Assembly: GCA_964543475.1 (NCBI GenBank)
Contig: CAZIYJ010000002.1
Location: 186,001-250,000, forward strand
DNA length: 64,000 bases
Source: JAYSYM01 sp964543475
Lineage (GTDB): Bacteria > Bdellovibrionota > Bdellovibrionia > Bdellovibrionales > JAMPXM01
Direction of reading: 5' to 3'
The notes beneath the pieces are model-generated. The model made no database searches and was not told the origin of the DNA. It worked only from the letters and a program-made list of their open reading frames with translations. The number at the start of each line of letters is the position of its first letter. The stretch's first letter is position 1. Of the stretch, positions 52,901-61,139 are shown piece by piece. The position numbers and the translations under genes are program-made.

Positions 52901-53589
52901 AGATCAAGATCTTCGATTTCGCGCTTAAGGTTACGATAGCGCTCTGCACGCTGTGCTTGGCGCTGAAGGCTATCGATTTGGCGTTTCAATTCGCCGACGA
53001 TGTCATGCAATCGAACTAAGTTTTGCTCGGTAGAAATAAGTTTACGCTGTGATTCGCGCTTACGAACCTTGAATTTCGTAATGCCCGCAGCTTCTTCGAT
53101 TAAGGTACGACGATCTTCTGGTTTGGCCGTAATAATTCGACCGATCGCGCCCTGCTCAATAATAGAGAAGCCTTTTGAACCCGCACCAGTATCCATAAAG
53201 ATCTCTTGGATATCTTTTAGTCGAGCAGGTTCTCTATTTACTAAGTACTCCGACTCACCTGAACGATGAAGTCTGCGAGTCACCATGATCTCTGAATGTT
53301 TTAAGTATTGAACCGGAAAAGGTCCGCCGTCGTTCTCGAGTGTCAAAGAAACTTCGGCCATTCCCATCGGAGCGTAACCTTCGGCACCTGCGAAGATCAC
53401 ATCTTCCATCGATGAGCCGCGAAGATGCTTCGCCGACATTTCTCCCATCACCCAAATGAGCGCATCAACGATGTTGGATTTACCACAACCGTTTGGCCCT
53501 ACGACGCCGGTAATCCCCGCATCGAATTGAATAACTGTTCGATCTTTGAATGACTTAAAACCAACTAGTTCGAGCTTTTTAATTCTCAA
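49990..53589 (-). CDS. smc: Chromosome segregation protein SMC
   Basis: SMC dimers with ScpA/ScpB condense and organise the chromosome. The 1199-residue protein starts MRIKKLELVGFKSFKDRT, exactly the SMC opening. Walker A is GPNGCGKSNIVDALIWVMGE, then two coiled coils separated by a hinge (about 510-660), and at the C-terminus the ABC signature LSGGEKALTAVALIFSIF with Walker B PYCLLDEVDAPLDDANV. The TTG at 53589 is the chosen start: GAGGGG lies eight bases upstream and the alignment begins there; a GTG at 53604 adds five residues not seen in the family. scpA and scpB are not adjacent. Confidence 0.95.
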   Translation of the reverse strand: MRIKKLELVGFKSFKDRTVIQFDAGITGVVGPNGCGKSNIVDALIWVMGEMSAKHLRGSSMEDVIFAGAEGYAPMGMAEVSLTLENDGGPFPVQYLKHSEIMVTRRLHRSGESEYLVNREPARLKDIQEIFMDTGAGSKGFSIIEQGAIGRIITAKPEDRRTLIEEAAGITKFKVRKRESQRKLISTEQNLVRLHDIVGELKRQIDSLQRQAQRAERYRNLKREIEDLDLWISSRQWFELKEKTTDYQTQFDEAQVAEIESQSSSTSSETELETLRTDMAVRETSLSDLQNTSFNLRSDVQRHESEIQELRFEIEQARRNKEMTGSLLMENETRKAILEADLAKIMGSLESIRSEADTLTAEFQQNKEMYEASSARIDEIDTELSDSRREFLTVSQGESTINARLHSIEESLVQIRERSDEAQLILTDLREKSSEFESHRKKTFNSLEKERQTQFDLARDVETIEANKVQLTAQITERREEVESFKDSLNEVTSRLYGLENLHANFEGFQEGVKSVMFWQRQKLENLPEEQRETATEFRPVAEVVEVPGEYELAMEAALGPRLQMLLAEDSQKAASAVNYLKEQKSGRSSFYAGGVLQTVETSQPTFNASSVRAILKDVVRTPERFKGTVERLLSNIAIVDTLPHAFALRADHPDWTFVTVEGDLITSDGVITGGTAESADSGVLKRSREIKELSQRKEEWSGKLALAQTALRKMEGSLAALTIELEGAIKRNIEREVMVNELKKDLERAENEYNNAQAAISRQERETLTITQLLESRENERADLSTRATELRTKREGLESRITELDQELLISRSGIDELQSKVTELQVKSATRTQEAEGLQRQADMLSRSLEDVQMQLTRMGEESSRSTETMTTSQVMLEEKKVALEQMINQSEELTGQLSTARDEFEQIATRARELEKIVSQAMSARNQLQASMNEARLHLEQARMRELYLQDQIRERYIIELSEIAERYRDREGDLAEAEVQVKDLRDKLGRIGDVNLAAIEEYDEVAKRYEFLSKQQEELVEAKEQLKKVIDRINRICSRRFRETFDQVNDRFTKVYPVLFGGGEANLILVEDVEKGEMGIDILAKPPGKKMQSVSLLSGGEKALTAVALIFSIFLVKPSPYCLLDEVDAPLDDANVFRFNDLVREMAKRSQIIVVTHNKYTMEVASKLYGVTMQEKGVSKMVSVNLGDAQQTVG

Positions 53590-53637
53590 AGCGCTGCCCC
53601 TCACGTTGTGAATCTATTTCCCTGCCGTGGGAGGAGA

Positions 53638-53660
53638 AGCGAAGACGTCTTGTCTTCGCT
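53638..53660. other. Hairpin AGCGAAGAC-GTCTT-GTCTTCGCT between ppdK and smc
   Basis: A perfect nine-pair stem with a five-base loop in the 114-base gap. No T-run follows on either strand, so it is not a simple terminator. It may slow or stabilise the minus-strand ppdK-smc transcript (read direction glyS to smc). A second weaker repeat, CTCAA...TTGAG, lies at about 53671-53691. Confidence 0.5.
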
Positions 53661-53703
53661 GAAACTTTAACTCAAACCCAGGAGGCTTGAGTCCCAGCTC
53701 ACA

Positions 53704-56445
53704 TCAATGTGTGCTGGTGCGGACTTGACCAGTTTTGCTGGTAAGAGCTGCTTGTGCAGCCGCAAGTCGCGCGATTGGAACGCGGTATGGCGAACAACTT
53801 ACGTAATCAAGGCCTGCCTCTTGGAAGAACTTAATACTTTCAGGGTCGCCCCCGTGTTCGCCACATACTCCGATCTTTAAATCTTGTTTTGTGCGACGCC
53901 CGAGGTCAACCCCAATTTTGACAAGCTTGCCCACGCCTGTCTGATCGAGACTCACAAACGGATCGACACTGAAGATTCCCTCAGCAACGTAGCTACCTAA
54001 AAATCTTGCAGCGTCGTCTCGAGACAAACCTAGTGTCGTCTGCGTCAAATCGTTGGTTCCGAAGCTGAAAAAGTCAGCTTTTAGCGCAATTTCATCGGCC
54101 GTAAGAGCCGCTCTAGGAAGCTCAATCATGGTGCCCACCAAGTAATCAAACTTGGTACCCTTTTCTTTTTGAACGGCTTCAACTTCGTCGACAACAAGTT
54201 TGCGGAGGATATCGAGCTCTTTTTCGATGCCGACAAGCGGGATCATGATTTCAGGAATGAGCGTCTGGTTTGTTTCTTGGCCTTCTATAATTAATTGCGC
54301 AGCTGCTTCGGCAATTGCTCTAGCCTGCATTTGATAAATCTCGGGGAACGTAATCGCAAGACGGCAACCGCGGTGACCAAGCATCGGGTTGAATTCATGA
54401 AGGGAGCGAATCTTTAGACGGAGTTTTTCTTTATCAACATCAATGCGTTTTGCAAGGAGGTCGATTTCAGCGTCATCGTGCGGAACGAACTCGTGAAGTG
54501 GTGGATCAAGTAAACGAATTGTGACCGGGAATCCCTTCATTGTTTTGAAGAGTTGGTAGAAATCGTCTCGTTGCATTGGCAGAAGCTTTTCGAGTGCGTC
54601 TTCTCGTTCTGGCTTGCTGTCTGCGACGATCATTTCTCTTACGACATCAATTCGCTCGGCACCAAAGAACATATGTTCTGTTCGGCAAAGGCCAATGCCT
54701 TCAGCTCCGAAAGATTTTGAAGTGATCGCGTCTTTTGGCGTATCTGCGTTCGCTCTGACTTTCATCGTTCGATATTTGTCTGCGAAAACCATCATTCGCT
54801 CGAACTCGCCAGAGAGTTCTGGCTCAACCATGTCGAGCTTTCCTAAGAAAATTTCGCCTGTGCCACCATCAAGAGTGATGACGTCACCTTTTTTAAGTAA
54901 GTAGCCCTGCACACGCATCTCTTCGCGAATGTAATCTACATTCACTTCACCTGCGCCCGCAACACAACACTTACCCATTCCTCGTGCGACAACAGCTGCG
55001 TGCGAAGTCATTCCGCCGCGGCTTGTGAGAATACCGTCGGCAGCGACCATTCCAAGAATGTCTTCTGGCGAAGTTTCGATACGAACGAGAATATTTTTAA
55101 TGCCTTTTTCTTTGTGCTCAACTGCATCTTCAGGATTGAAAACAATCACGCCACTTGCAGCACCCGGAGATGCTGGCAAACCTTTTGAGAGCGTTGTCTT
55201 TTTCGCTTTTGGATCGAGAGTTGGATGAAGAAGTTGATCTAAACTTTTTGGGTCAATTCTGAGTAAAGCTTCTTCGGGAGTGATGAGGCCTTCGTCGATC
55301 ATGTCGCACGCGATTTTTAGTGCAGCCTTTGCTGTGCGCTTACCATTTCGAGTTTGAAGCATCCACAATTTACCCTGCTCGATTGTGAACTCCATGTCTT
55401 GCATGTCTTTGTAGTGGCTCTCGAGTTTCTTGTAAATCGCAACAAGCTCGCTATAGGCAATCGGCATTTTCTCTTCGAGAGAGTAAAGGCCTGACTCTTT
55501 TGCTTCGCGCTTTGAAAGTGGATGTGGCGTTCTGATGCCAGCAACTACGTCCTCGCCCTGAGCATTGATCAAGAACTCGCCGTAGAATTCGTTCAACCCG
55601 GTCGAGGGGTCTCGCGAGAAAGCAACGCCTGTTGCTGAATCGTCTCCCATATTTCCGAAAACCATCGACTGAACGTTAACACCAGTTCCCCACTCGCTCG
55701 GGATATCGTGAAGATGACGATAGGCAATTGCGCGCGGAGTATTCCAGCTGCGGAACACGGCAGAGATGGCTCCCCAGAGTTGCTCCCTCGGATCAACCGG
55801 AAATTTTTTGCCAGTGGTGTCGAGAACTTGTTTTTTAAATTTCGTGACTAAGACTTTTAAATCTTCAGCCGTCATGTCGGTATCGAGCTTATATTTCTTT
55901 TCGTCTTTTAAATCTTCCATTGTGACATCAAGAAATGATGCGTTCATTCCCATCACAACTTCTGAGTACATTTGAACAAAGCGACGGTAAGAATCCCAGG
56001 CAAAGCGTGGGTTGTTAGATTTTTTTGCTAAACCTTCGACAGTTTCGTCATTGAGCCCAAGATTGAGGATCGTGTCCATCATTCCGGGCATTGAAGCTCT
56101 TGCTCCAGAGCGAACGCTGACGAGAAGTGGATTTTCTTTATCGCCGAATTTTTTTCCGATTTTCTTTTCGACTCTCGCAAGCGCTTCTTCAGAAGCTTTG
56201 ATCACGTAGTCCGGAAGCTTTTCACCATTTTCGTAAAACGCTTTACAGATGGCTGTTGAGATTGTGAACCCGGGAGGAACCGCCACACCGATGGAAGTCA
56301 TCTCGGCAAGGTTCGCACCTTTTCCCCCGAGAATATCTTTCATCTTCGCGCTTCCCTCAGATTCTCCGGCAGCGAAGTAATAAACACATTTTGTAGTCGC
56401 AGAAGACATATTGGTAGCCCCTAATGAACTTTGAGTTTGAGTCAT
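53704..56445 (-). CDS. ppdK: Pyruvate, phosphate dikinase
   Basis: PPDK interconverts PEP and pyruvate using ATP/AMP and phosphate, feeding gluconeogenesis or glycolysis. The 913-residue protein has the N-terminal ATP-grasp region (GGKGANLAEMTSIGVAVPPG; MPGMMDTILNLGLN), the phosphohistidine domain with His482 in GGMTSHAAVVARGMGKCC, and the C-terminal PEP domain with GIGLCRTEHMFF, GHRGCRLAI and the final CGEHGGDP, whose Cys is the proton donor. Both the ATG at 56445 and one 12 codons inside have an AGGGG seven to eight bases upstream. The gene starts 10 bases after the glyS stop. Typical length. Confidence 0.97.
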   Translation of the reverse strand: MTQTQSSLGATNMSSATTKCVYYFAAGESEGSAKMKDILGGKGANLAEMTSIGVAVPPGFTISTAICKAFYENGEKLPDYVIKASEEALARVEKKIGKKFGDKENPLLVSVRSGARASMPGMMDTILNLGLNDETVEGLAKKSNNPRFAWDSYRRFVQMYSEVVMGMNASFLDVTMEDLKDEKKYKLDTDMTAEDLKVLVTKFKKQVLDTTGKKFPVDPREQLWGAISAVFRSWNTPRAIAYRHLHDIPSEWGTGVNVQSMVFGNMGDDSATGVAFSRDPSTGLNEFYGEFLINAQGEDVVAGIRTPHPLSKREAKESGLYSLEEKMPIAYSELVAIYKKLESHYKDMQDMEFTIEQGKLWMLQTRNGKRTAKAALKIACDMIDEGLITPEEALLRIDPKSLDQLLHPTLDPKAKKTTLSKGLPASPGAASGVIVFNPEDAVEHKEKGIKNILVRIETSPEDILGMVAADGILTSRGGMTSHAAVVARGMGKCCVAGAGEVNVDYIREEMRVQGYLLKKGDVITLDGGTGEIFLGKLDMVEPELSGEFERMMVFADKYRTMKVRANADTPKDAITSKSFGAEGIGLCRTEHMFFGAERIDVVREMIVADSKPEREDALEKLLPMQRDDFYQLFKTMKGFPVTIRLLDPPLHEFVPHDDAEIDLLAKRIDVDKEKLRLKIRSLHEFNPMLGHRGCRLAITFPEIYQMQARAIAEAAAQLIIEGQETNQTLIPEIMIPLVGIEKELDILRKLVVDEVEAVQKEKGTKFDYLVGTMIELPRAALTADEIALKADFFSFGTNDLTQTTLGLSRDDAARFLGSYVAEGIFSVDPFVSLDQTGVGKLVKIGVDLGRRTKQDLKIGVCGEHGGDPESIKFFQEAGLDYVSCSPYRVPIARLAAAQAALTSKTGQVRTSTH

Positions 56446-56455
56446 AAAAGCACCC

Positions 56456-57808
56456 CTACATTTTGTTGAAGTTCTTAAGTCCGTTTCTTACGTATTCATT
56501 TACTTGCGAAATTGCGATGCGATCTTGCTTCATCGTGTCTCGGTGGCGAACCGTTACTTTTTGATCGTTGAGGCTGTCGAAATCAAAAGTGATACAGAAC
56601 GGAGTTCCGATTTCATCTTGTCTGCGATAGCGCTTGCCGATTGAAGCCGTGTCGTCGTACTGAACGTCAAATTCTTCAGCGAGCTTATGGCGAATTTGCA
56701 TAGCTGGCTCGCCGAGTTCTGGTTTTTTTGAGAGTGGAAGAACTGCAACTTTGATTGGAGCAAGCTCTGGGTGGAAGCCCAGAACGATGCGAACGTCTTC
56801 TTTGCCCGTCTCTTCGTCTTTCGCAACTTCTTCGCGGTAAGCATCGGCAAGTACTGCGAGCACGAGACGATCACAACCAACCGCAGTTTCGATAACAAAC
56901 GGAACGAATTTTTCTTTTGTCGCTTCTTCGAAGTACTCAAGTTTTTTTCCTGAGAATTTAGAGTGCTGCGTGAGATCGAAGTCAGATCGGTTGTGAATAC
57001 CTTCTAGTTCTTGCCAGCCAAACGGTAGTTTGTACTGAACGTCGACGGCCGCTTTTGCATAGTGAGCAAGTTCTTTAGGGCCGTGCGGATGGAATCTGAG
57101 ATTTTCTTTTTTAAGTCCGATCGACTCGTAATAATTCATACGAGTTTCTTTCCAGCGATCAAACCAGCCTTCATCTTCTCCCGGCTTAACAAAATATTGC
57201 ATTTCCATTTGTTCAAACTCGCGAGTTCGGAAAATGAAATTACCTGGAGTGATTTCGTTGCGGAAAGATTTTCCGATTTGCGCGATACCGAACGGAAGTT
57301 TTCGGCGAGAGCTTTCGCGAACATTTTCGAAATTGACGAAGATACCTTGCGCAGTTTCGGGACGGAGATAAACAACTGCAGTTGCATCTTCCATCGGACC
57401 CATGTGCGTTTTGAACATGAGATTGAACTGACGAGGTTCAGTTAAGTTTTTAGATTTGCAGCTCGGGCATTCTTTGTTGTTGATGTACGAGTCTGTGTTG
57501 TCGCCGCGGAATCGTGTTCCGCAATTTTTGCAATCAACGAGTGGATCAGAGAATCCGTCTACGTGTCCTGAGGCTTTCCAAACTGTTGGGTGCATGAGAA
57601 TTGAGGCGTCGAGACCGACAACGTCATCTCGTCTTGTCATCGCTTTCCACCAAGACATTTTCACATTGAATTTTAGATTTGCACCGAGTGGACCGTAGTC
57701 CCAGCAAGAATTTAATCCGCCGTAAATTTCTGAACTTTGAAAAACGAACCCTCTTCGCTTGCAGAGCGAAACCATCGTCTGCATATCAGCAAGAACTTTA
57801 CTTTCCAC
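56456..57808 (-). CDS. glyS: Glycyl-tRNA synthetase, single-chain class II type
   Basis: It charges tRNA-Gly and is the homodimeric bacterial form, not the alpha-beta GlyQ/GlyS type. The protein begins at GTG 57808 (AAGGGG six bases upstream): MESKVLADMQTMVSLCKRRG. Motif 1-3 landmarks include SSEIYGGLNSCWDYGPLG, the motif-2-like FEQMEMQYF/ RNEITPGNFIFR, and the C-terminal anticodon domain (APIKVAVLPLSKK). A zinc-like insertion CKNCGTRFRGD...CPSCKSK is present. 450 residues is the normal length. The longer frame to 57895 runs through a 28-bp hairpin repeat and adds 29 unrelated residues. Confidence 0.95.
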   Translation of the reverse strand: MESKVLADMQTMVSLCKRRGFVFQSSEIYGGLNSCWDYGPLGANLKFNVKMSWWKAMTRRDDVVGLDASILMHPTVWKASGHVDGFSDPLVDCKNCGTRFRGDNTDSYINNKECPSCKSKNLTEPRQFNLMFKTHMGPMEDATAVVYLRPETAQGIFVNFENVRESSRRKLPFGIAQIGKSFRNEITPGNFIFRTREFEQMEMQYFVKPGEDEGWFDRWKETRMNYYESIGLKKENLRFHPHGPKELAHYAKAAVDVQYKLPFGWQELEGIHNRSDFDLTQHSKFSGKKLEYFEEATKEKFVPFVIETAVGCDRLVLAVLADAYREEVAKDEETGKEDVRIVLGFHPELAPIKVAVLPLSKKPELGEPAMQIRHKLAEEFDVQYDDTASIGKRYRRQDEIGTPFCITFDFDSLNDQKVTVRHRDTMKQDRIAISQVNEYVRNGLKNFNKM

Positions 57809-57885
57809 TTCAATCCCCTTTTGGTTTGCGCAGGCGGCGCACCCGAGAGGAAGTTTGCCTCGTCCCCCAGCCCTTGGTCCACGAA

Positions 57886-57966
57886 AAGGTGCCATCTTCC
57901 TTTTTGGCCCGCGGCGCGCAATAACGGCTCCGCCGCAGCGCGGGCCAAAAAGGAAGATGGCACCTT
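57886..57966. repeat. Perfect 28-bp inverted repeat (repeat family copies A and B)
   Basis: A 28-base arm starting AAGGTGCCATCTTCC (57886-57913) is repeated exactly inverted at 57939-57966 around a 25-base GC-rich loop. The right copy overlaps the stop codon of the minus-strand gene at 57965. A third copy lies at 60023-60049 beside another minus-strand stop. The whole would form a very stable cruciform or RNA hairpin. It lies upstream of glyS. Confidence 0.85.
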
Positions 57967-58363
57967 AGCGGGTGCGGATGGCTTCGAGGGCGGCTTTTAA
58001 GAGAGCGCGCTGGCTTCCTTGGGCGCTGAGGAACTGAGCATTAAAGGCTGATTGGGCGGCTTTGATAGATGCTCCGCCTGGCAAACCCAGAACTTCGAAG
58101 GCATCGTAGCGCTGACCTTGAAAATCGAAGAAAGCATTGAGTGCCTTCTCTTTACGCGAATGACTCGAGTTTTGCTGAGTATTAGCTCTGTTTGGCTGCG
58201 GCTTTGCCTGATGGGGATCTCGAGGGACTGGCTTTTTATTCGAATTTTGAAGACGAAGCTTCACTGGATCGCGAGGCTTTCTTCGAATGGCAATGAAGCT
58301 AGCTACTACGCAGATGACAGCAAAGAGGTAAAGGAATAAGTATTCGTTCTGCGATAGTTGCAC
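57965..58363 (-). CDS. Membrane protein with degenerate J-like domain
   Basis: The chosen GTG at 58363 gives about 132 residues: one N-terminal transmembrane helix (EYLFLYLFAVICVVASFIAI), a basic Pro/Gln/Asn-rich linker (RRKPRDP...PNRANTQQ), then a helical domain RYDAFEVLGLPGGASIKAAQSAFNAQF resembling the first half of a J domain (D-x-x-x-V-L-G-x-x-x-x-A-S). The HPD motif that activates DnaK is missing, so it is at most a degenerate J-like protein. A longer frame to 58429 crosses into the mrp gene and is less likely. The stop overlaps the 28-bp repeat. Confidence 0.65.
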   Translation of the reverse strand: MQLSQNEYLFLYLFAVICVVASFIAIRRKPRDPVKLRLQNSNKKPVPRDPHQAKPQPNRANTQQNSSHSRKEKALNAFFDFQGQRYDAFEVLGLPGGASIKAAQSAFNAQFLSAQGSQRALLKAALEAIRTR

Positions 58364-58389
58364 CCAAATAGTCTGACAAAGGAATTGCA

Positions 58390-59184
58390 ATGGCTCAACC
58401 ACCAAATCCGTTCGATAAACAAACTGCAATCCCTGGCGTGAAGAACATTATTGCCATCAGCTCAGGAAAAGGTGGCGTTGGAAAAAGTACGGTCGCTTCA
58501 AACTTGGCCGTCACTCTCTCGAAACTTGGACTCAAAGTTGGTTTACTCGACGCTGATATTTACGGTCCGAGTGTTCCGCGAATGTTTGGAACTTTAGGTG
58601 TTAAGCCTGACATCGGCGATGATCGAAGAATCAAACCCCTTGAGCGTCTCGGGTTAAAATTAATGAGCATCGGAAATTTAGTTGAAGAAGACACGGCCGT
58701 TGTTTGGCGCGGGCCGATGTTGTTCAAAGCGATGGATCAATTTCTGTTTGAAGTTGATTGGGGACAGCTCGATTACTTGTTAGTCGATCTTCCGCCAGGA
58801 ACTGGCGATGTTCAGTTGTCACTTGCACAAAAAATTCCGATCGCAGGCGCCGTCGCTGTTTCTACTCCGCAAGATGTTGCATTAAGTGATGTAAAAAAAG
58901 CGATCGATATGTGGGCGCGAGTTGGAACACCAGTTTTGGGTGTTATCGAAAACATGTCTTTCTTTTTGGCTCCGGGTGGCGAGCGAATTCAACTTTTCCC
59001 TAAAGGTTCAATCGATAAGTATCTCGAGGAAAAAGGAATTTTGAAGCTTGGAGAGATTCCGTTTAATCCGACAGTTGGTTTAGGTGGAGAAGCAGGAATT
59101 CCGATGGCGCAAAGTCATCCAGAGTCTGCAGAGAGTCTTGCTTTCCGCAGCATTGCAATGAAACTCCGCGAACTTATCCACTAG
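58390..59184 (+). CDS. mrp: Mrp/ApbC-family P-loop ATPase lacking its cysteine motif
   Basis: Mrp proteins carry and deliver Fe-S clusters. The 264-residue protein has the deviant Walker A SGKGGVGKST (25-34), the switch regions LLDADIYGPSVPRMFG and YLLVDLPPGTGDVQLSLAQ, and the Mrp-specific ENMS motif (VIENMSFFLAPGGE). In canonical Mrp a CPxCG follows ENMS; here it reads LAPGGE and the whole protein contains no cysteine. It therefore cannot bind a cluster by the usual bridging CxxC. AGGA lies before the ATG, in contact with the start region of the divergent J-like gene. Confidence 0.9.
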   Translation: MAQPPNPFDKQTAIPGVKNIIAISSGKGGVGKSTVASNLAVTLSKLGLKVGLLDADIYGPSVPRMFGTLGVKPDIGDDRRIKPLERLGLKLMSIGNLVEEDTAVVWRGPMLFKAMDQFLFEVDWGQLDYLLVDLPPGTGDVQLSLAQKIPIAGAVAVSTPQDVALSDVKKAIDMWARVGTPVLGVIENMSFFLAPGGERIQLFPKGSIDKYLEEKGILKLGEIPFNPTVGLGGEAGIPMAQSHPESAESLAFRSIAMKLRELIH

Positions 59185-59210
59185 TAAATGCCACTTCGGT
59201 AGCGGTCCTC

Positions 59211-59238
59211 TTGGTACACCTCTTGCTCTAGGTATAAG
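59211..59238 (+). promoter_or_regulatory. Probable sigma70 promoter for the Pro-rich secreted protein
   Basis: TTGGTA (59211-59216), 16-base spacer, TATAAG (59233-59238). It lies about 48 bases before the ATG at 59286 and after the mrp stop, so the secreted gene is probably transcribed separately from mrp. Confidence 0.5.
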
Positions 59239-59285
59239 TACGCTGTTTCAGCGGTGTCACTTTGACCAAAGCTAGGGGCAATTCA

Positions 59286-60017
59286 ATGAAAGCATTAATA
59301 TTATTCATCAGCTTAATTTTGGTTTTCGGCTCGGAATCCGCTGAAGCTGGCAAGAAACCGCCAAAACCACCGAAGCCACCAAAAGTTGCGGGACCAAAAC
59401 CAGTCTACGGACCAGCGCCGTTTCCGATAAAAATTAAGGTGATTCAATTAGCGGGAGCTGGATGCCCCTCAGGTTCGGCTTCGGTAACTCTTTCTCCTGA
59501 TCAATCATCATTTTCGATTCTCTTTGATCAACTAATTGCAGAGGCACAAGGTGCTGACTCGACTGTTGCTCAGAAAAAAACTTGTGCGATTTTGCTCGGC
59601 CTAAAAATTAGTGGGCCTTATCGACTTGCGATTGTCGGATCAGACGTTAGAGGATTTGTGAATGTAACAGAGGGAGCGCAAGCTTCGATTCGAGTGAAGC
59701 ACCATCCATTTATGAATGTTGCGATGGGTGCGCCGCAATTCATGGATTTCGTAAGAAACTTTCAAGGTCCAACTCAAGAAGATGTCATCATGCAGTCTCG
59801 ATTTACGAATTTGCCGATGTGGTCAAATTGCGGCGTACACATGAGCAGCGGTTCAGAGAACATGCCGTACATGCAAATAAATATCGACGTCGAAGCGATT
59901 TCAAACAACCCATCTGAAAGCACAATGGTTGCGATTGATTCTCTGGACACAGGCAATTCCCAACTTGATTATCAGTTAGCTTGGGGCCACGACGCTAATT
60001 GCGGCAAAGCTTGGTGA
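59286..60017 (+). CDS. Secreted Pro-rich protein of unknown function
   Basis: From the ATG at 59286 (AGGGG upstream) 243 residues: a signal peptide (MKALILFISLILVFGSESAEA, cleavage before GKKPPK), a KPPKPPKPPK repeat of about 20 residues, then a globular body with four cysteines (AGCPSGSAS; KKTCAILL; WSNCGVH; DANCGKAW) that may form two disulfides. The Pro/Lys segment may bind peptidoglycan or act as a spacer. It ends six bases before a copy of the 28-bp repeat. Family not recognised. Confidence 0.8.
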   Translation: MKALILFISLILVFGSESAEAGKKPPKPPKPPKVAGPKPVYGPAPFPIKIKVIQLAGAGCPSGSASVTLSPDQSSFSILFDQLIAEAQGADSTVAQKKTCAILLGLKISGPYRLAIVGSDVRGFVNVTEGAQASIRVKHHPFMNVAMGAPQFMDFVRNFQGPTQEDVIMQSRFTNLPMWSNCGVHMSSGSENMPYMQINIDVEAISNNPSESTMVAIDSLDTGNSQLDYQLAWGHDANCGKAW

Positions 60018-60022
60018 TGCAC

Positions 60023-60049
60023 CGCGGGCCAAAAAGGAAGATGGCACCT
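60023..60049. repeat. Third copy of the 28-bp repeat
   Basis: CGCGGGCCAAAAAGGAAG and onward to CACCT matches the right arm of the 57939-57966 copy over 27 bases without change. It overlaps the stop codon of the minus-strand beta-propeller gene at 60048, just as the other copy overlaps the 57965 stop. It also follows the plus-strand gene ending at 60017. Confidence 0.8.
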
Positions 60050-61139
60050 AATGGCGTTGGAACATCCAGACGGTGTTGGTGGTGTATGAAGATGCGTAGA
60101 TGGTGCGGCCATCAGCAGTTAAGACGATGTCTTGAGGAGTGCCGCCCGTCGTAATAAATGCCGGAGAAAATGCAGTTAAAAGTCCGGTTCCGGAATCGCG
60201 GCTGAACATATAGATTTTTCCGCTGACCTCACTTGCGTAAACGTTTGCACCGTCCGCAGAGATTATTACTTTTTCAGGGTTTGAACCTGAGTTAACCGTT
60301 GGAGTACCGAGAGCAGTAAGCGCTCCGGTTCCAGTGTTGCGACTGAACATTGCGATCTTTCCGTTACCATAGTTAGCGACGTAAACAGAATTGCCGTCAG
60401 CAGATATTGTGACTCCGTTAGGACTTGAGGAAGCTCCAGTCGAAACAGTGTTCACGGCCGTGAGCGCCCCTGTTCCAATATTTCGACTAAAGGAACTAAC
60501 AGTGTTGCTGCCATAATTTGTAACGTAAACCGAAGTGCCGTCAGCCGAAATAGCTAGTGAAGCTGGATTGGTTCCGGTTGCTATTGTCCCGTTGCTAGTT
60601 AAGGCACCGGTTCCCGTGTTTCGACTGTACATCTGAATTGTATGTGACCAACGGTTAGCTACATAGACAGAAGTGTTGTCCGGCGAAACAATTACTCCGT
60701 CTGGGTTCGTCCCAGTTCCGATAGTTCCGATCGAAGTTAATGCGCCCGTCGAAGTGTTCCGGCTGTACATCGAAATCGTATTCGAGCTCCAATTCGAAAC
60801 ATAAACCGAATTGCCATCAGGAGAAATCGTGATTTTTTTTGGAAAAGTCCCGGTTGCGATCGTTGGAGTACCAAGAGCAGTTAAAGCTCCCGTTGACGTA
60901 TTACGGCTGTACATTGACATGGAGTTAGCAGTGTAGTTCGTCGCGTAGAGTGAAGTTCCATCACTGGTAACAGCAAGAGCAACAGTGTTTGCTCCAGCCG
61001 CAATCGACTGGGTCGCCATTGATTTTAGGCCACCAGGTGCTGTTCGATTTCGAGCGAGCTGCCCCGATACGACCATCATTGCGGGGTTAGCCGAACTTAT
61101 ACTTGTCGTGAAAAGAATTATTGCGAGCAACACTTTCAT
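60048..61139 (-). CDS. Secreted beta-propeller protein (YncE/lactonase-like)
   Basis: From the ATG at 61139 it is 363 residues: a signal peptide (MKVLLAIILFTTSISSANP), then seven similar repeats of about 44 residues ending SNTISMYSRNTSTGALT or close variants (residues about 60-360). Each repeat contributes one four-stranded blade with a D-G-x-S/T-V-Y turn (SPDGNSVYV; SADGTSVYV). This is the YncE-type 40-residue-repeat fold, usually a binding platform or lactonase; no catalytic residues are identifiable. It overlaps the preceding adhesin stop by one base (TAATG), so the two are translationally coupled. Confidence 0.85.
   Translation of the reverse strand: MKVLLAIILFTTSISSANPAMMVVSGQLARNRTAPGGLKSMATQSIAAGANTVALAVTSDGTSLYATNYTANSMSMYSRNTSTGALTALGTPTIATGTFPKKITISPDGNSVYVSNWSSNTISMYSRNTSTGALTSIGTIGTGTNPDGVIVSPDNTSVYVANRWSHTIQMYSRNTGTGALTSNGTIATGTNPASLAISADGTSVYVTNYGSNTVSSFSRNIGTGALTAVNTVSTGASSSPNGVTISADGNSVYVANYGNGKIAMFSRNTGTGALTALGTPTVNSGSNPEKVIISADGANVYASEVSGKIYMFSRDSGTGLLTAFSPAFITTGGTPQDIVLTADGRTIYASSYTTNTVWMFQRH

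Noticed and set aside
57759..58000. Several frames around the 28-bp inverted repeat, in both directions
   Set aside because: They arise from the GC-rich palindrome and read through the glyS start; they are not conserved and have no ribosome site.
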